Assembly: GCA_947573385.1 (NCBI GenBank)
Contig: CANPFP010000005.1
Span: 1 to 49,979, forward strand
Direction: 5' to 3'
DNA from: an uncultured Bacillota bacterium
GTDB taxonomy: Bacteria > Bacillota > Clostridia > Oscillospirales > Oscillospiraceae
Length of the DNA: 49,979 bases
Part shown: piece by piece, positions 1-7,884 of the stretch
Layout of the letters: every line of letters starts with the position of its first letter
Numbering within the stretch: the first letter of the stretch is position 1
Translations under genes and position numbers: made by a program
The notes under the pieces: generated by a model
What the model was told of the DNA's origin: nothing
The model's input: only the letters and a program-made list of their open reading frames with translations
Databases searched by the model: none

Positions 1-2
1 AG

Positions 3-815
3 GACACCGCCCGCCGGAACGGCTACTGCACCTGGTCCGCCTGGGACGCCCAGGGTCGCGAGTGGAAATTCCAGAAGGACGTCAGCATCGCGGGGCCGGA
101 CAGCGAGAAGTGCGAGATGGTCACCCCGATCCTCACCTACGCCGACATGGACACCCTGCAGGAGCTGGTGCGGCGGCTGCGCAAGGCCGGGGCCAAGAGC
201 GACGCCACCAGGGGATGCGGAGTTCACATCCACATCGGAGCCAAGGGCCACGACGCCAGAACCCTTCGGAACCTGGCCAACATCATGGCCAGCCACGAAA
301 GCCTCCTGGCGGACGCCCTCAACCTCGACCGGGGCCGGATGAGCCGGTATTGCAGAACGGTGAACCCCACCTTCCTGGGCCGGCTGAACCGCGAAAAGCC
401 CACCACGATGGCTGACCTCGCCGAGATTTGGTACAGCGGCAACGGAGCCTCCTGGGGCCGCGACCAGCACTACAACGACAGCCGCTACCATATGCTCAAC
501 CTGCACGCCACTTTCACCAAAGGCACGATTGAATTCCGCCTTTTCCAATTCGATGCCCCCGCGAACGGCAAAAAGAACGGCCTCCACGCCGGACAGCTGA
601 AAAGCTACATCCAGCTTTGCCTGGCCCTCAGCCAGATGGCCAAGAGCCTCAAGAGCGCCAGCCCCAAGCCTCAGCAGACCGACAACCCCAAATACGCCAT
701 GAGGACTTGGCTCCTCCGGCTGGGGTTCATCGGAGAGGAATTCGCCACAGCCCGCGACCTCCTGACCCGCCGCCTCGCCGGAAACGCGGCCTTCCGCAAC
801 GGAAGGGCCGCCTGA
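3..815 (+). CDS. Amidoligase-family enzyme (5' end outside window)
   Basis: The frame is open from base 3 and lacks a convincing start, so the gene begins upstream of the window. The visible 270 residues match the putative amidoligase family, which has a glutamine-synthetase-like COOH-NH2 ligase fold. The best marker is the GCGVHIHIGA segment (near bases 220-250), the conserved C-x-H-x-H region. Amidoligases join a carboxylate to an amine using ATP; the substrate cannot be read from sequence. Phage copies are known to sit beside AIG2-like cyclotransferases, and one follows here at 907. Codon use resembles the rest of the prophage. Family call is fairly sure, reaction partner unknown. Confidence 0.75.
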   Translation, partial: DTARRNGYCTWSAWDAQGREWKFQKDVSIAGPDSEKCEMVTPILTYADMDTLQELVRRLRKAGAKSDATRGCGVHIHIGAKGHDARTLRNLANIMASHESLLADALNLDRGRMSRYCRTVNPTFLGRLNREKPTTMADLAEIWYSGNGASWGRDQHYNDSRYHMLNLHATFTKGTIEFRLFQFDAPANGKKNGLHAGQLKSYIQLCLALSQMAKSLKSASPKPQQTDNPKYAMRTWLLRLGFIGEEFATARDLLTRRLAGNAAFRNGRAA

Positions 816-840
816 TCCCCGCCAGCCCACCTCCGCCCCG

Positions 841-867
841 CCTAACCCGCCACGAGCGGGCTTTAGG
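841..867 (+). terminator. Hairpin after the amidoligase gene
   Basis: CCCGC and GCGGG pair around a CACGA loop, extended by flanking CCTAA / TTAGG. It lies 26 bases after the amidoligase stop. Only three T follow the stem, so it could be a weak terminator or an mRNA-stabilising stem. Confidence 0.4.
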
Positions 868-906
868 TGGTAGAAGGGGATGCCCTTCGGAAAGGACGGA
901 TCGGAA

Positions 907-1386
907 ATGGCGAAACGCTATTACATCGCCTACGGCAGCAACCTTAACCTGCCGCAGATGCGGGGGCGCTGCCCTGGGGCCACCATCGTGGGTACCTCAG
1001 TGATTGAGGATTATCGCCTGCTGTTCAAGGGGAGCAAGACCGGCTCCTACCTCACCATCGAGCCCTGGGAGGGCGGGCGCGTACCCGTGGCCGTGTGGGA
1101 AGTCACCGCGGCACATGAGCGCAGCCTTGACCGCTACGAGGGCTACCCCGTGTTCTACTACAAGGCCGACATGGAACTGCCCGTAACGCTGGCTGGCACA
1201 GGCGAGGTGAAAACCCTGCCGGGGTTCGTCTACATGATGTACGCAGACAGGCCCCTTGGAACGCCCAGCAATTCCTACTTCGTGACCTGCGCCCAGGGCT
1301 ACAGGAGCTTTGGCTTTGACCCGTGCATCCTGCTGGATGCCTACACCAACAGCAAGGAGGGAATTCTATGCACGGCAAAACAGTGA
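907..1386 (+). CDS. Gamma-glutamylcyclotransferase-like (AIG2 family) protein
   Basis: The 159-residue protein begins MAKRYYIAYGSNL; YGSNL is the substrate-loop signature of the gamma-glutamylcyclotransferase/AIG2 fold. The family normally uses a glutamate as general base; the segment around DRYEGYP (bases 1130-1150) is the matching region. The family cyclises gamma-glutamyl amines to 5-oxoproline plus free amine. ATG 907 is preferred over ATG 880 because GGAAAGGA lies about 10 bases upstream of it. Pairing with the amidoligase suggests one enzyme adds and the other trims a gamma-glutamyl-type linkage; this is inference. Confidence 0.75.
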   Translation: MAKRYYIAYGSNLNLPQMRGRCPGATIVGTSVIEDYRLLFKGSKTGSYLTIEPWEGGRVPVAVWEVTAAHERSLDRYEGYPVFYYKADMELPVTLAGTGEVKTLPGFVYMMYADRPLGTPSNSYFVTCAQGYRSFGFDPCILLDAYTNSKEGILCTAKQ

Positions 1387-1562
1387 GCGAGCGCACCTGC
1401 CCCAAGTGCGGACGGACGTACACCGAGCGTCCTGCTACGGCAAGGGATGGCAGCGGCCCCATCTGCCCGGACTGCGGCACGAGAGAGGCGCTGGAGAGCA
1501 TCGGCGTGGGAGCGGATGAGCAGGATCGTATCATCGCCACCATCCATCGGCACCAGGCGTAA
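1368..1562 (+). CDS. Small zinc-ribbon protein
   Basis: The 64-residue protein starts at ATG 1368 behind a strong AGGAGG and overlaps the end of the cyclotransferase gene by 19 bases, so the two are likely translationally coupled. It has two CxxC pairs (CPKCG near residue 9 and CPDCG near residue 32), enough for one zinc ribbon. The rest is a short helical tail. Such proteins can bind nucleic acid or act as adaptors; no specific role can be assigned. An upstream in-frame ATG at 1323 has no ribosome binding site. Confidence 0.65.
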   Translation: MHGKTVSERTCPKCGRTYTERPATARDGSGPICPDCGTREALESIGVGADEQDRIIATIHRHQA

Positions 1563-1758
1563 GGCTGGGAACGAGGCAGCGGACGGCTCGACGCGGGCCG
1601 CCCGTTCGCTCGTGGTTCAAAAGGTACTGTGAGCCCCACCCCCAAGGGGAGCGGGGGAGAAAACGCCCGAAACGCGCGTAGTCACCGAAAAAATTTTTTC
1701 CGGGACTTTCGTTTCTGGGGCGTTATTTTTATGCCATTTTTCAGAAAGGGTGATTGGG
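1563..1758 (+). other. Gap before terminase; palindromes, possible cos/pac region
   Basis: No convincing gene is seen. The stretch holds a GC-rich region that can fold on itself (1570-1620), runs of C and G (1632-1660), and a near-perfect palindrome of six A and six T flanked by CCG and CCGG (1685-1703). The position just ahead of the small terminase gene is where cos or packaging sites often lie. That role is inferred from position only. Confidence 0.35.
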
Positions 1759-2355
1759 TTGGCTACCCCCAGAAAAGGGAAAGTCGAGGAAACCCCCGGC
1801 TACTGCAAGGCCGAAGACTTGGCGAATCTGTTCGCCCTGACGGGCCAGTGGATCAACCAGCTGACCAGGGACGGCGTGCTGAAGAAAAGGGAAACCCCCG
1901 CTGGGAAACGGTACAACGTGGTGGAGTCCACCAGGGCCTATGTGCAGTACCTTCGGGACAAGGCGGCGGGCCGCGGGGAGAAGGGCATCCCGGAGTCCAA
2001 GGAACTGGAGAAGTTCGAGGCCGAGGTGCGCATCAAGCAGGCCAAGGCCCAGATCGCAGAGCTGGAGGTGCAGGAGCTCCAGGGTATCATGCACCGCAGC
2101 GAGGACGTGGCCGCTCTGACGGAAGACCTGTTATACACCATTCGGGATTCCCTCCTGGCCTTGCCCGGACGTCTGGCTGTAGACGTGGCTGCGACCAACA
2201 CCGCCGCCGAGGCCGCCGAGGTCATCAAGCGGGAGGTTTTCCTGGTGATGAAGGACTTGTCCAGCTACAACTATGACCCGGAGAAATATGCCGAGCGCGT
2301 CCGGGAACGGATGGACTGGAAGGCAGAGCATGAGGGTGAAGACGGTGACGAATAA
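1759..2355 (+). CDS. Terminase small subunit (Nu1-like DNA packaging protein)
   Basis: The protein is about 198 residues. Its N-terminal 50 residues (YCKAEDLANLFALTGQWINQL) form a winged-helix/HTH of the Nu1 kind. This is followed by a basic and acidic helical part containing EVRIKQAKAQIAELEVQELQG, a likely oligomerisation coil. The small terminase recognises phage DNA and presents it to the large subunit. TTG 1759 is chosen because AGAAAGGG ends eight bases upstream; GTG 1750 would add three residues but overlaps that site. The gene overlaps the large terminase start by 26 bases. Family assignment rests on the HTH and on position. Confidence 0.75.
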   Translation: MATPRKGKVEETPGYCKAEDLANLFALTGQWINQLTRDGVLKKRETPAGKRYNVVESTRAYVQYLRDKAAGRGEKGIPESKELEKFEAEVRIKQAKAQIAELEVQELQGIMHRSEDVAALTEDLLYTIRDSLLALPGRLAVDVAATNTAAEAAEVIKREVFLVMKDLSSYNYDPEKYAERVRERMDWKAEHEGEDGDE

Positions 2356-4294
2356 CAGGGCCGAGCGGCGACAGGCCGAAATCACCGCCAACCGTGCGGC
2401 CCGGCGGCTGATGAAGGCCATCTCCAGAGGGCTGGCCGGGATGCAGCCCCCGGAGAACCTGACCGTCACCGAGTGGGCGGAGTGCAAGCGGTACCTCTCC
2501 ACCGAGGCCAGCGCCGAGCCGGGCCTCTGGCGCACCAGCCGCACGCCCTACCTTCGGGCCATCATGGACGCCTTCACCGATCCGAAGGTGCGCCACATCG
2601 TTTTTGTGGCTGCGTCCCAGGTGGGCAAGACCGAGGTCATCAACAACATGATCGGCTACATCATCGACCAGAACCCCGGCAGCATCCTCTTTGTCCATCC
2701 GACCACCATCGACGCCAGGGAGTTTTCCAAGCTGCGCATCGCGCCCATGATCCGGGACAGTCCCGCGCTGCGTCGGCGGATCTCCGCGCCCAAGAGCCGG
2801 GACAGTGGGAACACCCTGCTCCAGAAGTCATACCCCGGCGGCATCCTGACGCTGTGCGGCTCCAATGAGGCCCACGCCCTGGCGTCCAAGCCTATCCGCT
2901 ATGTGTTCGGAGATGAGAGAGACCGCTGGGCCGTTTCCGCCGGCACCGAGGGCGACCCCTGGGAGCTGGCCATGGCGCGGCAGACTACCTTCTACAATGC
3001 GAAGGCCGTGGAGGTTTCCACCTGCACCATTCGGGGGAGCAGCGCCATCGCTAAGAGTTTCGCCAAGGGCACCATGGAGCGGTGGAAATCCCAATGTCCC
3101 CACTGTGGGGAATACCACGAAATCCAGTGGAAGGATATCCGCTATGATGCCGAGGAAACGGTGGTCAGCAATGAGCGCACCTACACGGTGAGCAACATCA
3201 TGTGGATTTGTCCCGGCTGCGGCTGCGTGTCCGAGGAAACCACGATGAAGAAACAGCCCGCCCGGTGGGAGGCGGAAAACCCTGCGGCCTATGCCAACGG
3301 GGAGCGTTCCTTCTGGCTGAATGCCTTTGTCAGTCCCTGGGCCAGCTGGGAGAGCATCTGCCTCAAGTACCAAAACGCCCTGGGCGACACCGCAAAGATG
3401 CAGGTGGTCTATAACACCTGTTTCGGACAGCTCTGGGAGGACCGGGGCGACATTCAAGACCCGGATACACTCCTGGGGCGTCGGGAAATCTACGAGGCCG
3501 AGCTCCCGGAGGGTGTGTTGGTGCTGACCGCCGGCGTGGATACCCAGGATGACCGTTTCGAGTATGAGATACTCGGCCACGGCCACTTCGGGGAAACCTG
3601 GGCCATCGAGAAGGGCATCATCATGGGCCGTCCGGACGATCCCGCTACCTGGAGCAGTCTGGATATGATGGTTTTCGACAGGGTTCTACGCTTTAAGGAC
3701 GGCTTGGGCCTGAAGGTCAGTATGTCCTTTGTGGACGAAGGCGGTCACTTCACCGGGGAGGTTCGCCGGTTCTGCCAGCAGCGCATCCAGAAGAAGGTGT
3801 TCTGCATCAAGGGCTTTTATGGCCCCGACCGCCCCCTCACCAGTCCGCCAAAAAAGCAGAAGATCATCATCAAAAATCGGTACCTGGGGACGGTGTGGCA
3901 GTACCAGCTTGGCGTGGATTCCGGCAAGCAGATGGTCATGGACAATCTGAAAGTGCAGGCTCCGGGGCCGAAATACTGTCACTTCCCGCTGCGGGATGAC
4001 TATGGTGCGATGTACTTCAACGGCCTGCTGTCGGAGCACCTGGTGCCAGAGGGCAAGACCCGCCAGCGGTGGGTGTGGCAGAAGATACAGGGCCACAAGC
4101 GCAACGAGCCGTTGGACTGCCGGGTGTACGCCCTTGCGGCGTTCAAGGCCCTGCCAGTGGAACTGGATGCCGTTGACCGGCGGCTCAAACAGGCGCGGGG
4201 CAAGCGTCCCCCTTCAGAGGGGCAGGTCCCCGCCCAACAGACCCGCCGGCGCGGCCCCATCAAACCAAAGGATACCGGATACGATGATTGGTAG
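2330..4294 (+). CDS. Terminase large subunit, GpA family
   Basis: At 655 residues this fits the GpA family of lambda-type packaging motors (ATPase plus nuclease). A Walker A-like AASQVGKT lies near residues 94-101 and an acidic FGDERDRW segment near 195. A zinc-binding pair of motifs (CPHCG near 255, CPGCGCV near 294) sits in the middle. The nuclease domain starts with the AGVDTQDDRFE segment near residue 401, which supplies metal-binding acidic residues. The C-terminus is proline- and basic-rich. ATG 2330 is chosen behind a GGAAGG site; an in-frame ATG at 2273 lies well inside the small terminase gene. It sets the head module as lambda-like. Confidence 0.92.
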   Translation: MRVKTVTNNRAERRQAEITANRAARRLMKAISRGLAGMQPPENLTVTEWAECKRYLSTEASAEPGLWRTSRTPYLRAIMDAFTDPKVRHIVFVAASQVGKTEVINNMIGYIIDQNPGSILFVHPTTIDAREFSKLRIAPMIRDSPALRRRISAPKSRDSGNTLLQKSYPGGILTLCGSNEAHALASKPIRYVFGDERDRWAVSAGTEGDPWELAMARQTTFYNAKAVEVSTCTIRGSSAIAKSFAKGTMERWKSQCPHCGEYHEIQWKDIRYDAEETVVSNERTYTVSNIMWICPGCGCVSEETTMKKQPARWEAENPAAYANGERSFWLNAFVSPWASWESICLKYQNALGDTAKMQVVYNTCFGQLWEDRGDIQDPDTLLGRREIYEAELPEGVLVLTAGVDTQDDRFEYEILGHGHFGETWAIEKGIIMGRPDDPATWSSLDMMVFDRVLRFKDGLGLKVSMSFVDEGGHFTGEVRRFCQQRIQKKVFCIKGFYGPDRPLTSPPKKQKIIIKNRYLGTVWQYQLGVDSGKQMVMDNLKVQAPGPKYCHFPLRDDYGAMYFNGLLSEHLVPEGKTRQRWVWQKIQGHKRNEPLDCRVYALAAFKALPVELDAVDRRLKQARGKRPPSEGQVPAQQTRRRGPIKPKDTGYDDW

Positions 4295-4302
4295 GTGAGC
4301 AT

Positions 4303-4563
4303 ATGGCAACGAACACAACAGAACTGAGGGCACGGCTGGCCTTTTGGAAAAGCGCCCTCGAAAAGCTGCGGGAGGCATACCTCGCCCTCCTGGACGGCGG
4401 CGTCAAAAGCTACAAGATCGGCAATGAGGAGTTGACCCGGCTCGACCTGGTTTCCCTCCAAAAGCGCATCGAGGACGCTGAGAAAAAAGTGGATGAGCTG
4501 GAGGCATTTCTGTACAGCGGCCACGCCCGGCGCGCCTATGCGGTGACGCCCATGGATTGGTAG
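4303..4563 (+). CDS. Small head protein in gpW position (DUF6148-like)
   Basis: This 86-residue protein is mostly helical with charged heptad-like repeats (for example RIEDAEKKVDELEAF) and ends in VTPMDW. It lies between the large terminase and portal genes, the place held by gpW (head completion) in lambda. I recognise it only as one of the short proteins common at this place in Firmicutes prophages. ATG 4303 follows TAGGTGAG; the stop is eight bases before the portal start. A role in closing the head after packaging is inferred from position. Confidence 0.55.
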   Translation: MATNTTELRARLAFWKSALEKLREAYLALLDGGVKSYKIGNEELTRLDLVSLQKRIEDAEKKVDELEAFLYSGHARRAYAVTPMDW

Positions 4564-4570
4564 GTGCGGT

Positions 4571-6187
4571 ATGTATCAGGATAGAAAAACCGGGCTGATC
4601 CTCCCGGATGGCGTCCGTCCCCAGGCCAGCGGCTACAGCGAGGCCGGGGCCAGCCGCACCAGACGGGCGCTGAAGGGATTCAATGCCCACAGCGGCAGCC
4701 CCAATGAGGATATCAACTGGAACAATTACACCCTGCGGCAACGGGGCCGGATGCTCTACATGAGTTCCCCGCTGGCCACCTCCGCCATCAACACCAACCG
4801 TACCAAGGCCGTGGGTGTCGGCCTGACGCTGAAGCCCTCCATCGACCGGGAGACGCTGGGCCTCTCCCCGGAGGCAGCAAAGGAGTGGCAGCGGCGCACG
4901 GAAGCGGAGTTCCGCCTATGGGCCAGCCGGAAGGATGGCTGTGACGCCACTGGCACCAACAACTTTGACGCTCTCCAGCAGCTTGCCCTTGTGTCCTGGC
5001 TGATGAGCGGGGATGTGTTCGCTGTGGTGAAACGCAGCAAGCCTGACCGCATCCGCCCGTATTCCCTTCGGATACATCTGGTGGAGGCTGACCGGGTGCG
5101 GACGCCCATGGAGTACGGGGGCGCCACCTATCCCAGCATTACCAACGGCAAAAACCCGGATACAGGGAACCGCATCTTTGACGGTGTGGAAGTGGATGCC
5201 AGCGGCATGGTGGTGGCGTACTTCGTCCACAGCACCTACCCTTGGGAAACGACCATGGCCGAGAACAAGTGGGTGCGGGTGGAGGCTTATGGGAAGAAAA
5301 CCGGCCTGCCCAACATCCTCCACATCATGAGCAGTGAGCGGCCTGATCAGTACCGGGGCGTGACCTACCTGGCACAGGTGATGGAGCCGTTGCTCCAGCT
5401 GCGCCGGTACACCGATTCGGCGCTGATGATGGCCTTGGTGCAAAGCTACTTCACCGCATGGATCATCACCAAGTCCAACCCTGACAACATCCCCTTCAAC
5501 GAGACAGGGGACGGGCTGGTGGGTGTCCCCGGCTCCAACCCTTCAGAGGTTCCGCGCGGGGAAAACGAATATGGCATGGGCGCCGGCACGATCAATGTTG
5601 TGCCCGAAGGGGAGGATGTCCGTTTCGGAAACCCGACTATGCCGGTGGCCAGCTTTGACGCCTTCGTGAAAACCTTCTGTAAGCTGGTGGGTGCCGGTCT
5701 GGGCATCCCCTATGATGTGCTGGTGAAGGAATATAACTCCAGCTACTCCGCCGCCCGCGCCGCCCTCCTGGATGCCTGGGAGGACTTTCGGATGCGGCGG
5801 AAGTGGTTCGTGGATGACTTCTGCCAGCCGACCTATGAAACCTGGCTGTCTGAGGCCGTGGCCCGTGGGCGAATTATCGCTCCGGGCTTTTTTGATGACC
5901 CGCTCATCCGTGCCGCCTGGTGTACTGCTCAGTGGATCGGGCCGGTGCAGGGCAGTCTTGATCCGCTGAAGGAGGCAAACGCCGCAGTGATCCAGATTCA
6001 GCACGCGCTGAAGACACACGAGCAGGTCACCATGGAGGTTTCGGGCGGCGACTGGGATGCCAACGTGGAGCAGCTGGCGGCGGAGAACGAAAAACTCACA
6101 GCGGCCGGCGGCGGTGGGCCTGTCCAGGTGGTGTCCGACCCGGACGATGAGGACAAGGACAAAAATGAAGGAGGAGACGAAGAATGA
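4571..6187 (+). CDS. Phage portal protein, lambda family
   Basis: The 538-residue length fits lambda gpB. Portal rings sit at one head vertex, guide DNA in and out and bind terminase and neck. Recognisable segments include the N-terminal NNYTLRQRGRMLYMSSPLA stretch and GIPYDVLVKEYNSSYSAARAAL near residues 378-398, a hallmark of the lambda portal family. The C-terminus is very acidic (SDPDDEDKDKNEGGDEE). Its stop codon overlaps the protease start (6184) by four bases, so translation is probably coupled. Confidence 0.9.
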   Translation: MYQDRKTGLILPDGVRPQASGYSEAGASRTRRALKGFNAHSGSPNEDINWNNYTLRQRGRMLYMSSPLATSAINTNRTKAVGVGLTLKPSIDRETLGLSPEAAKEWQRRTEAEFRLWASRKDGCDATGTNNFDALQQLALVSWLMSGDVFAVVKRSKPDRIRPYSLRIHLVEADRVRTPMEYGGATYPSITNGKNPDTGNRIFDGVEVDASGMVVAYFVHSTYPWETTMAENKWVRVEAYGKKTGLPNILHIMSSERPDQYRGVTYLAQVMEPLLQLRRYTDSALMMALVQSYFTAWIITKSNPDNIPFNETGDGLVGVPGSNPSEVPRGENEYGMGAGTINVVPEGEDVRFGNPTMPVASFDAFVKTFCKLVGAGLGIPYDVLVKEYNSSYSAARAALLDAWEDFRMRRKWFVDDFCQPTYETWLSEAVARGRIIAPGFFDDPLIRAAWCTAQWIGPVQGSLDPLKEANAAVIQIQHALKTHEQVTMEVSGGDWDANVEQLAAENEKLTAAGGGGPVQVVSDPDDEDKDKNEGGDEE

Positions 6188-7488
6188 GCTTTTTGGAGGA
6201 TCTCTTCGGCAGGGGCAGTTTCCGGCGCTCGACCTATCAGGCGTCTGCACCGCAGGGCAAGACCTACACCATGGCGATGCTGGATGGGGAAAATGCGGAG
6301 ATCACCATGTACGGGGAAATCGTGGAGGCCCGCCCCGTTGATTGGTGGACCGGGGAGCCTGAGCCGGGTGCATTCATCATCCAGGGCGAGTTCCTGCAGG
6401 ACTTGGAGACCGTTGCCGGGGCCAGGAACCTGACCATCCGCATGAGCAGCATCGGCGGTGATGCCGGTGTATCCATCCTGATCCACAACCGCCTGCGGGA
6501 TATGGCGGCGAAAGGCACCCATCTGAAGTGCGTTGTGGACGGCGTGGCCATGTCCGGGGGCTCCCTGATCATGTGCGCCTGCGATGAGGTGGAGGTAAAC
6601 CCCTCCAGCCTTATCATGATCCACAATGCCGCCTGCACCATTCGGGGCGGTCATAACGCCAACGACCTGCGGCAGCGGGCTATGGCGCTGGATGCCTGGG
6701 ACAAAGCCCAGGTGTCTATCTACAAGCGCAAGACCGGCCTCTCCGAAGACATCATCGCGGAGATGATGGCGAACACCACCTACATGACCGGCTCCGAGGC
6801 CAAGGAGGGCGGCTTTGCCGACAAGCTCCTGGAGGACGCGGAGCCTTTGGACATCGCTGCCAGCGCCGACAAGCGCAGCCTGTTCGTGCGCGGCCAGCAG
6901 TTCTATCTTGCTCCGGGGGTACTTGCCCCGGACAGCATTCCTACGGTCAAATCCGGGGCGGCTGCTCTGGCTAAGACACATACAAACCCGCCGGCCATCA
7001 CCGGCAAAGAAGGAGGAAAAACCATGGCAAAGAATCTGGAAGAGCTCCGGGCGGAGAACCCGGAGCTGGCCGAGGCGTTGATGGCCGAGGCCAAGGCCGC
7101 TGTGTCTGCGTCCGCAGGTGGCGGCACCCCCGCTCCCCAGGCCGGCGCGGATGCTGTCAGCGCCGCTGTCCAGGCGGAGCAGAAGCGCATTCAGGAGATC
7201 GACGCGGTGGCCTGCCTGTATGACGCGGAGACTGTCAAGGCGGCGAAGTACGGCGAGAACGCCTGCACCGCCCAGGAGATGACCTACCGCGCGGCTCAGG
7301 CGGCGGCCCAGAAGGGGAAGAAGTTCCTCGGTGACCTGGACGATGACACCAAGGCGTCCGGCGCCCAGGGCGTTCCCGCCGCTGGCGACCCCGGCACCCC
7401 GCCCCCTGCGGAGGCACAGACGCCCGACCAGCGCATGGCCAATGCCCGCGCGGAGGTCAAGGCGCTTTTCGGGAAGGAGGAGAAGTAA
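6184..7488 (+). CDS. ClpP-like prohead protease with C-terminal scaffold
   Basis: Residues 1 to about 220 form a ClpP/crotonase-type serine protease. The nucleophile is the Ser in VAMSGGSL (about residue 124) and the likely His lies in LIMIHNA (about 146). Residues 281-434 are helical, Ala/Glu-rich and end with RAEVKALFGKEE, typical of a scaffold. Lambda gpC has the same layout: a protease fused to the scaffold Nu3, the latter also made alone from an internal start. Such an internal start exists here at 7024. The protein shapes the procapsid and is then degraded. Confidence 0.88.
   Translation: MSFLEDLFGRGSFRRSTYQASAPQGKTYTMAMLDGENAEITMYGEIVEARPVDWWTGEPEPGAFIIQGEFLQDLETVAGARNLTIRMSSIGGDAGVSILIHNRLRDMAAKGTHLKCVVDGVAMSGGSLIMCACDEVEVNPSSLIMIHNAACTIRGGHNANDLRQRAMALDAWDKAQVSIYKRKTGLSEDIIAEMMANTTYMTGSEAKEGGFADKLLEDAEPLDIAASADKRSLFVRGQQFYLAPGVLAPDSIPTVKSGAAALAKTHTNPPAITGKEGGKTMAKNLEELRAENPELAEALMAEAKAAVSASAGGGTPAPQAGADAVSAAVQAEQKRIQEIDAVACLYDAETVKAAKYGENACTAQEMTYRAAQAAAQKGKKFLGDLDDDTKASGAQGVPAAGDPGTPPPAEAQTPDQRMANARAEVKALFGKEEK
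7024..7488 (+). CDS. Nu3-like scaffold from an in-frame internal start
   Basis: ATG 7024 is codon 281 of the protease gene and is preceded by AAGGAGGAAAAACC, one of the best ribosome binding sites in the region. The 154-residue product (MAKNLEELRAENPELAEAL...) would be scaffold without protease, as lambda Nu3 is within gpC. The site is seen in the sequence; that it is used is inferred. Confidence 0.65.
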   Translation: MAKNLEELRAENPELAEALMAEAKAAVSASAGGGTPAPQAGADAVSAAVQAEQKRIQEIDAVACLYDAETVKAAKYGENACTAQEMTYRAAQAAAQKGKKFLGDLDDDTKASGAQGVPAAGDPGTPPPAEAQTPDQRMANARAEVKALFGKEEK

Positions 7489-7491
7489 GCC

Positions 7492-7866
7492 ATGAAGGAA
7501 CTGCGTCAGAAACTCGGCAGCATGGAATATGACGGCCTGATTACCGGGCTGAACCCGCCCGTCCGCGTGGATGGCGGCACCATCGCCAAGCTGGAGGCCC
7601 CCGCCGTGCTGAAACGCGGCACTCTGCTGGGCAAGGGCGAGGACGGCCTTCTGACCGTCTACGGCGGCACCGGCACCCCGGACTGCATCCTGTGCGATGA
7701 CACCGAGGTGGGTGCCGCCGAGGATGTCCCCGTGGACGTCTATGCCGCTGGCTGCTTTGACCCGGAGAAGGTGACCGTGGCCGAAGGCTACACCATCACC
7801 CAGGCCGACAAGGACAAGCTCCGGGCCTACAGCATCATCTTCAAGGCCGCGTCTGCGGCTGAGTAA
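7492..7866 (+). CDS. Head decoration protein (HDPD family)
   Basis: The 124-residue protein starts four bases after the protease stop. It resembles the bacteriophage lambda head decoration family (gpD): a beta-rich small protein with GGTIAKLEAPAVLKRGTLL and DTEVGAAEDVPVDVYAAGCFDP segments. These proteins clip onto three-fold positions of the expanded capsid and stabilise it against DNA pressure. Order (protease, decoration, capsid) is the same as in lambda. Confidence 0.85.
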   Translation: MKELRQKLGSMEYDGLITGLNPPVRVDGGTIAKLEAPAVLKRGTLLGKGEDGLLTVYGGTGTPDCILCDDTEVGAAEDVPVDVYAAGCFDPEKVTVAEGYTITQADKDKLRAYSIIFKAASAAE

Positions 7867-7884
7867 GAAAGGAGAATACACACA

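Noticed and set aside
1563..1640. tRNA-like stretch with GGTTCAAAAGG
   Set aside because: A T-loop-like string is present but no matching acceptor, D and anticodon arms could be folded.
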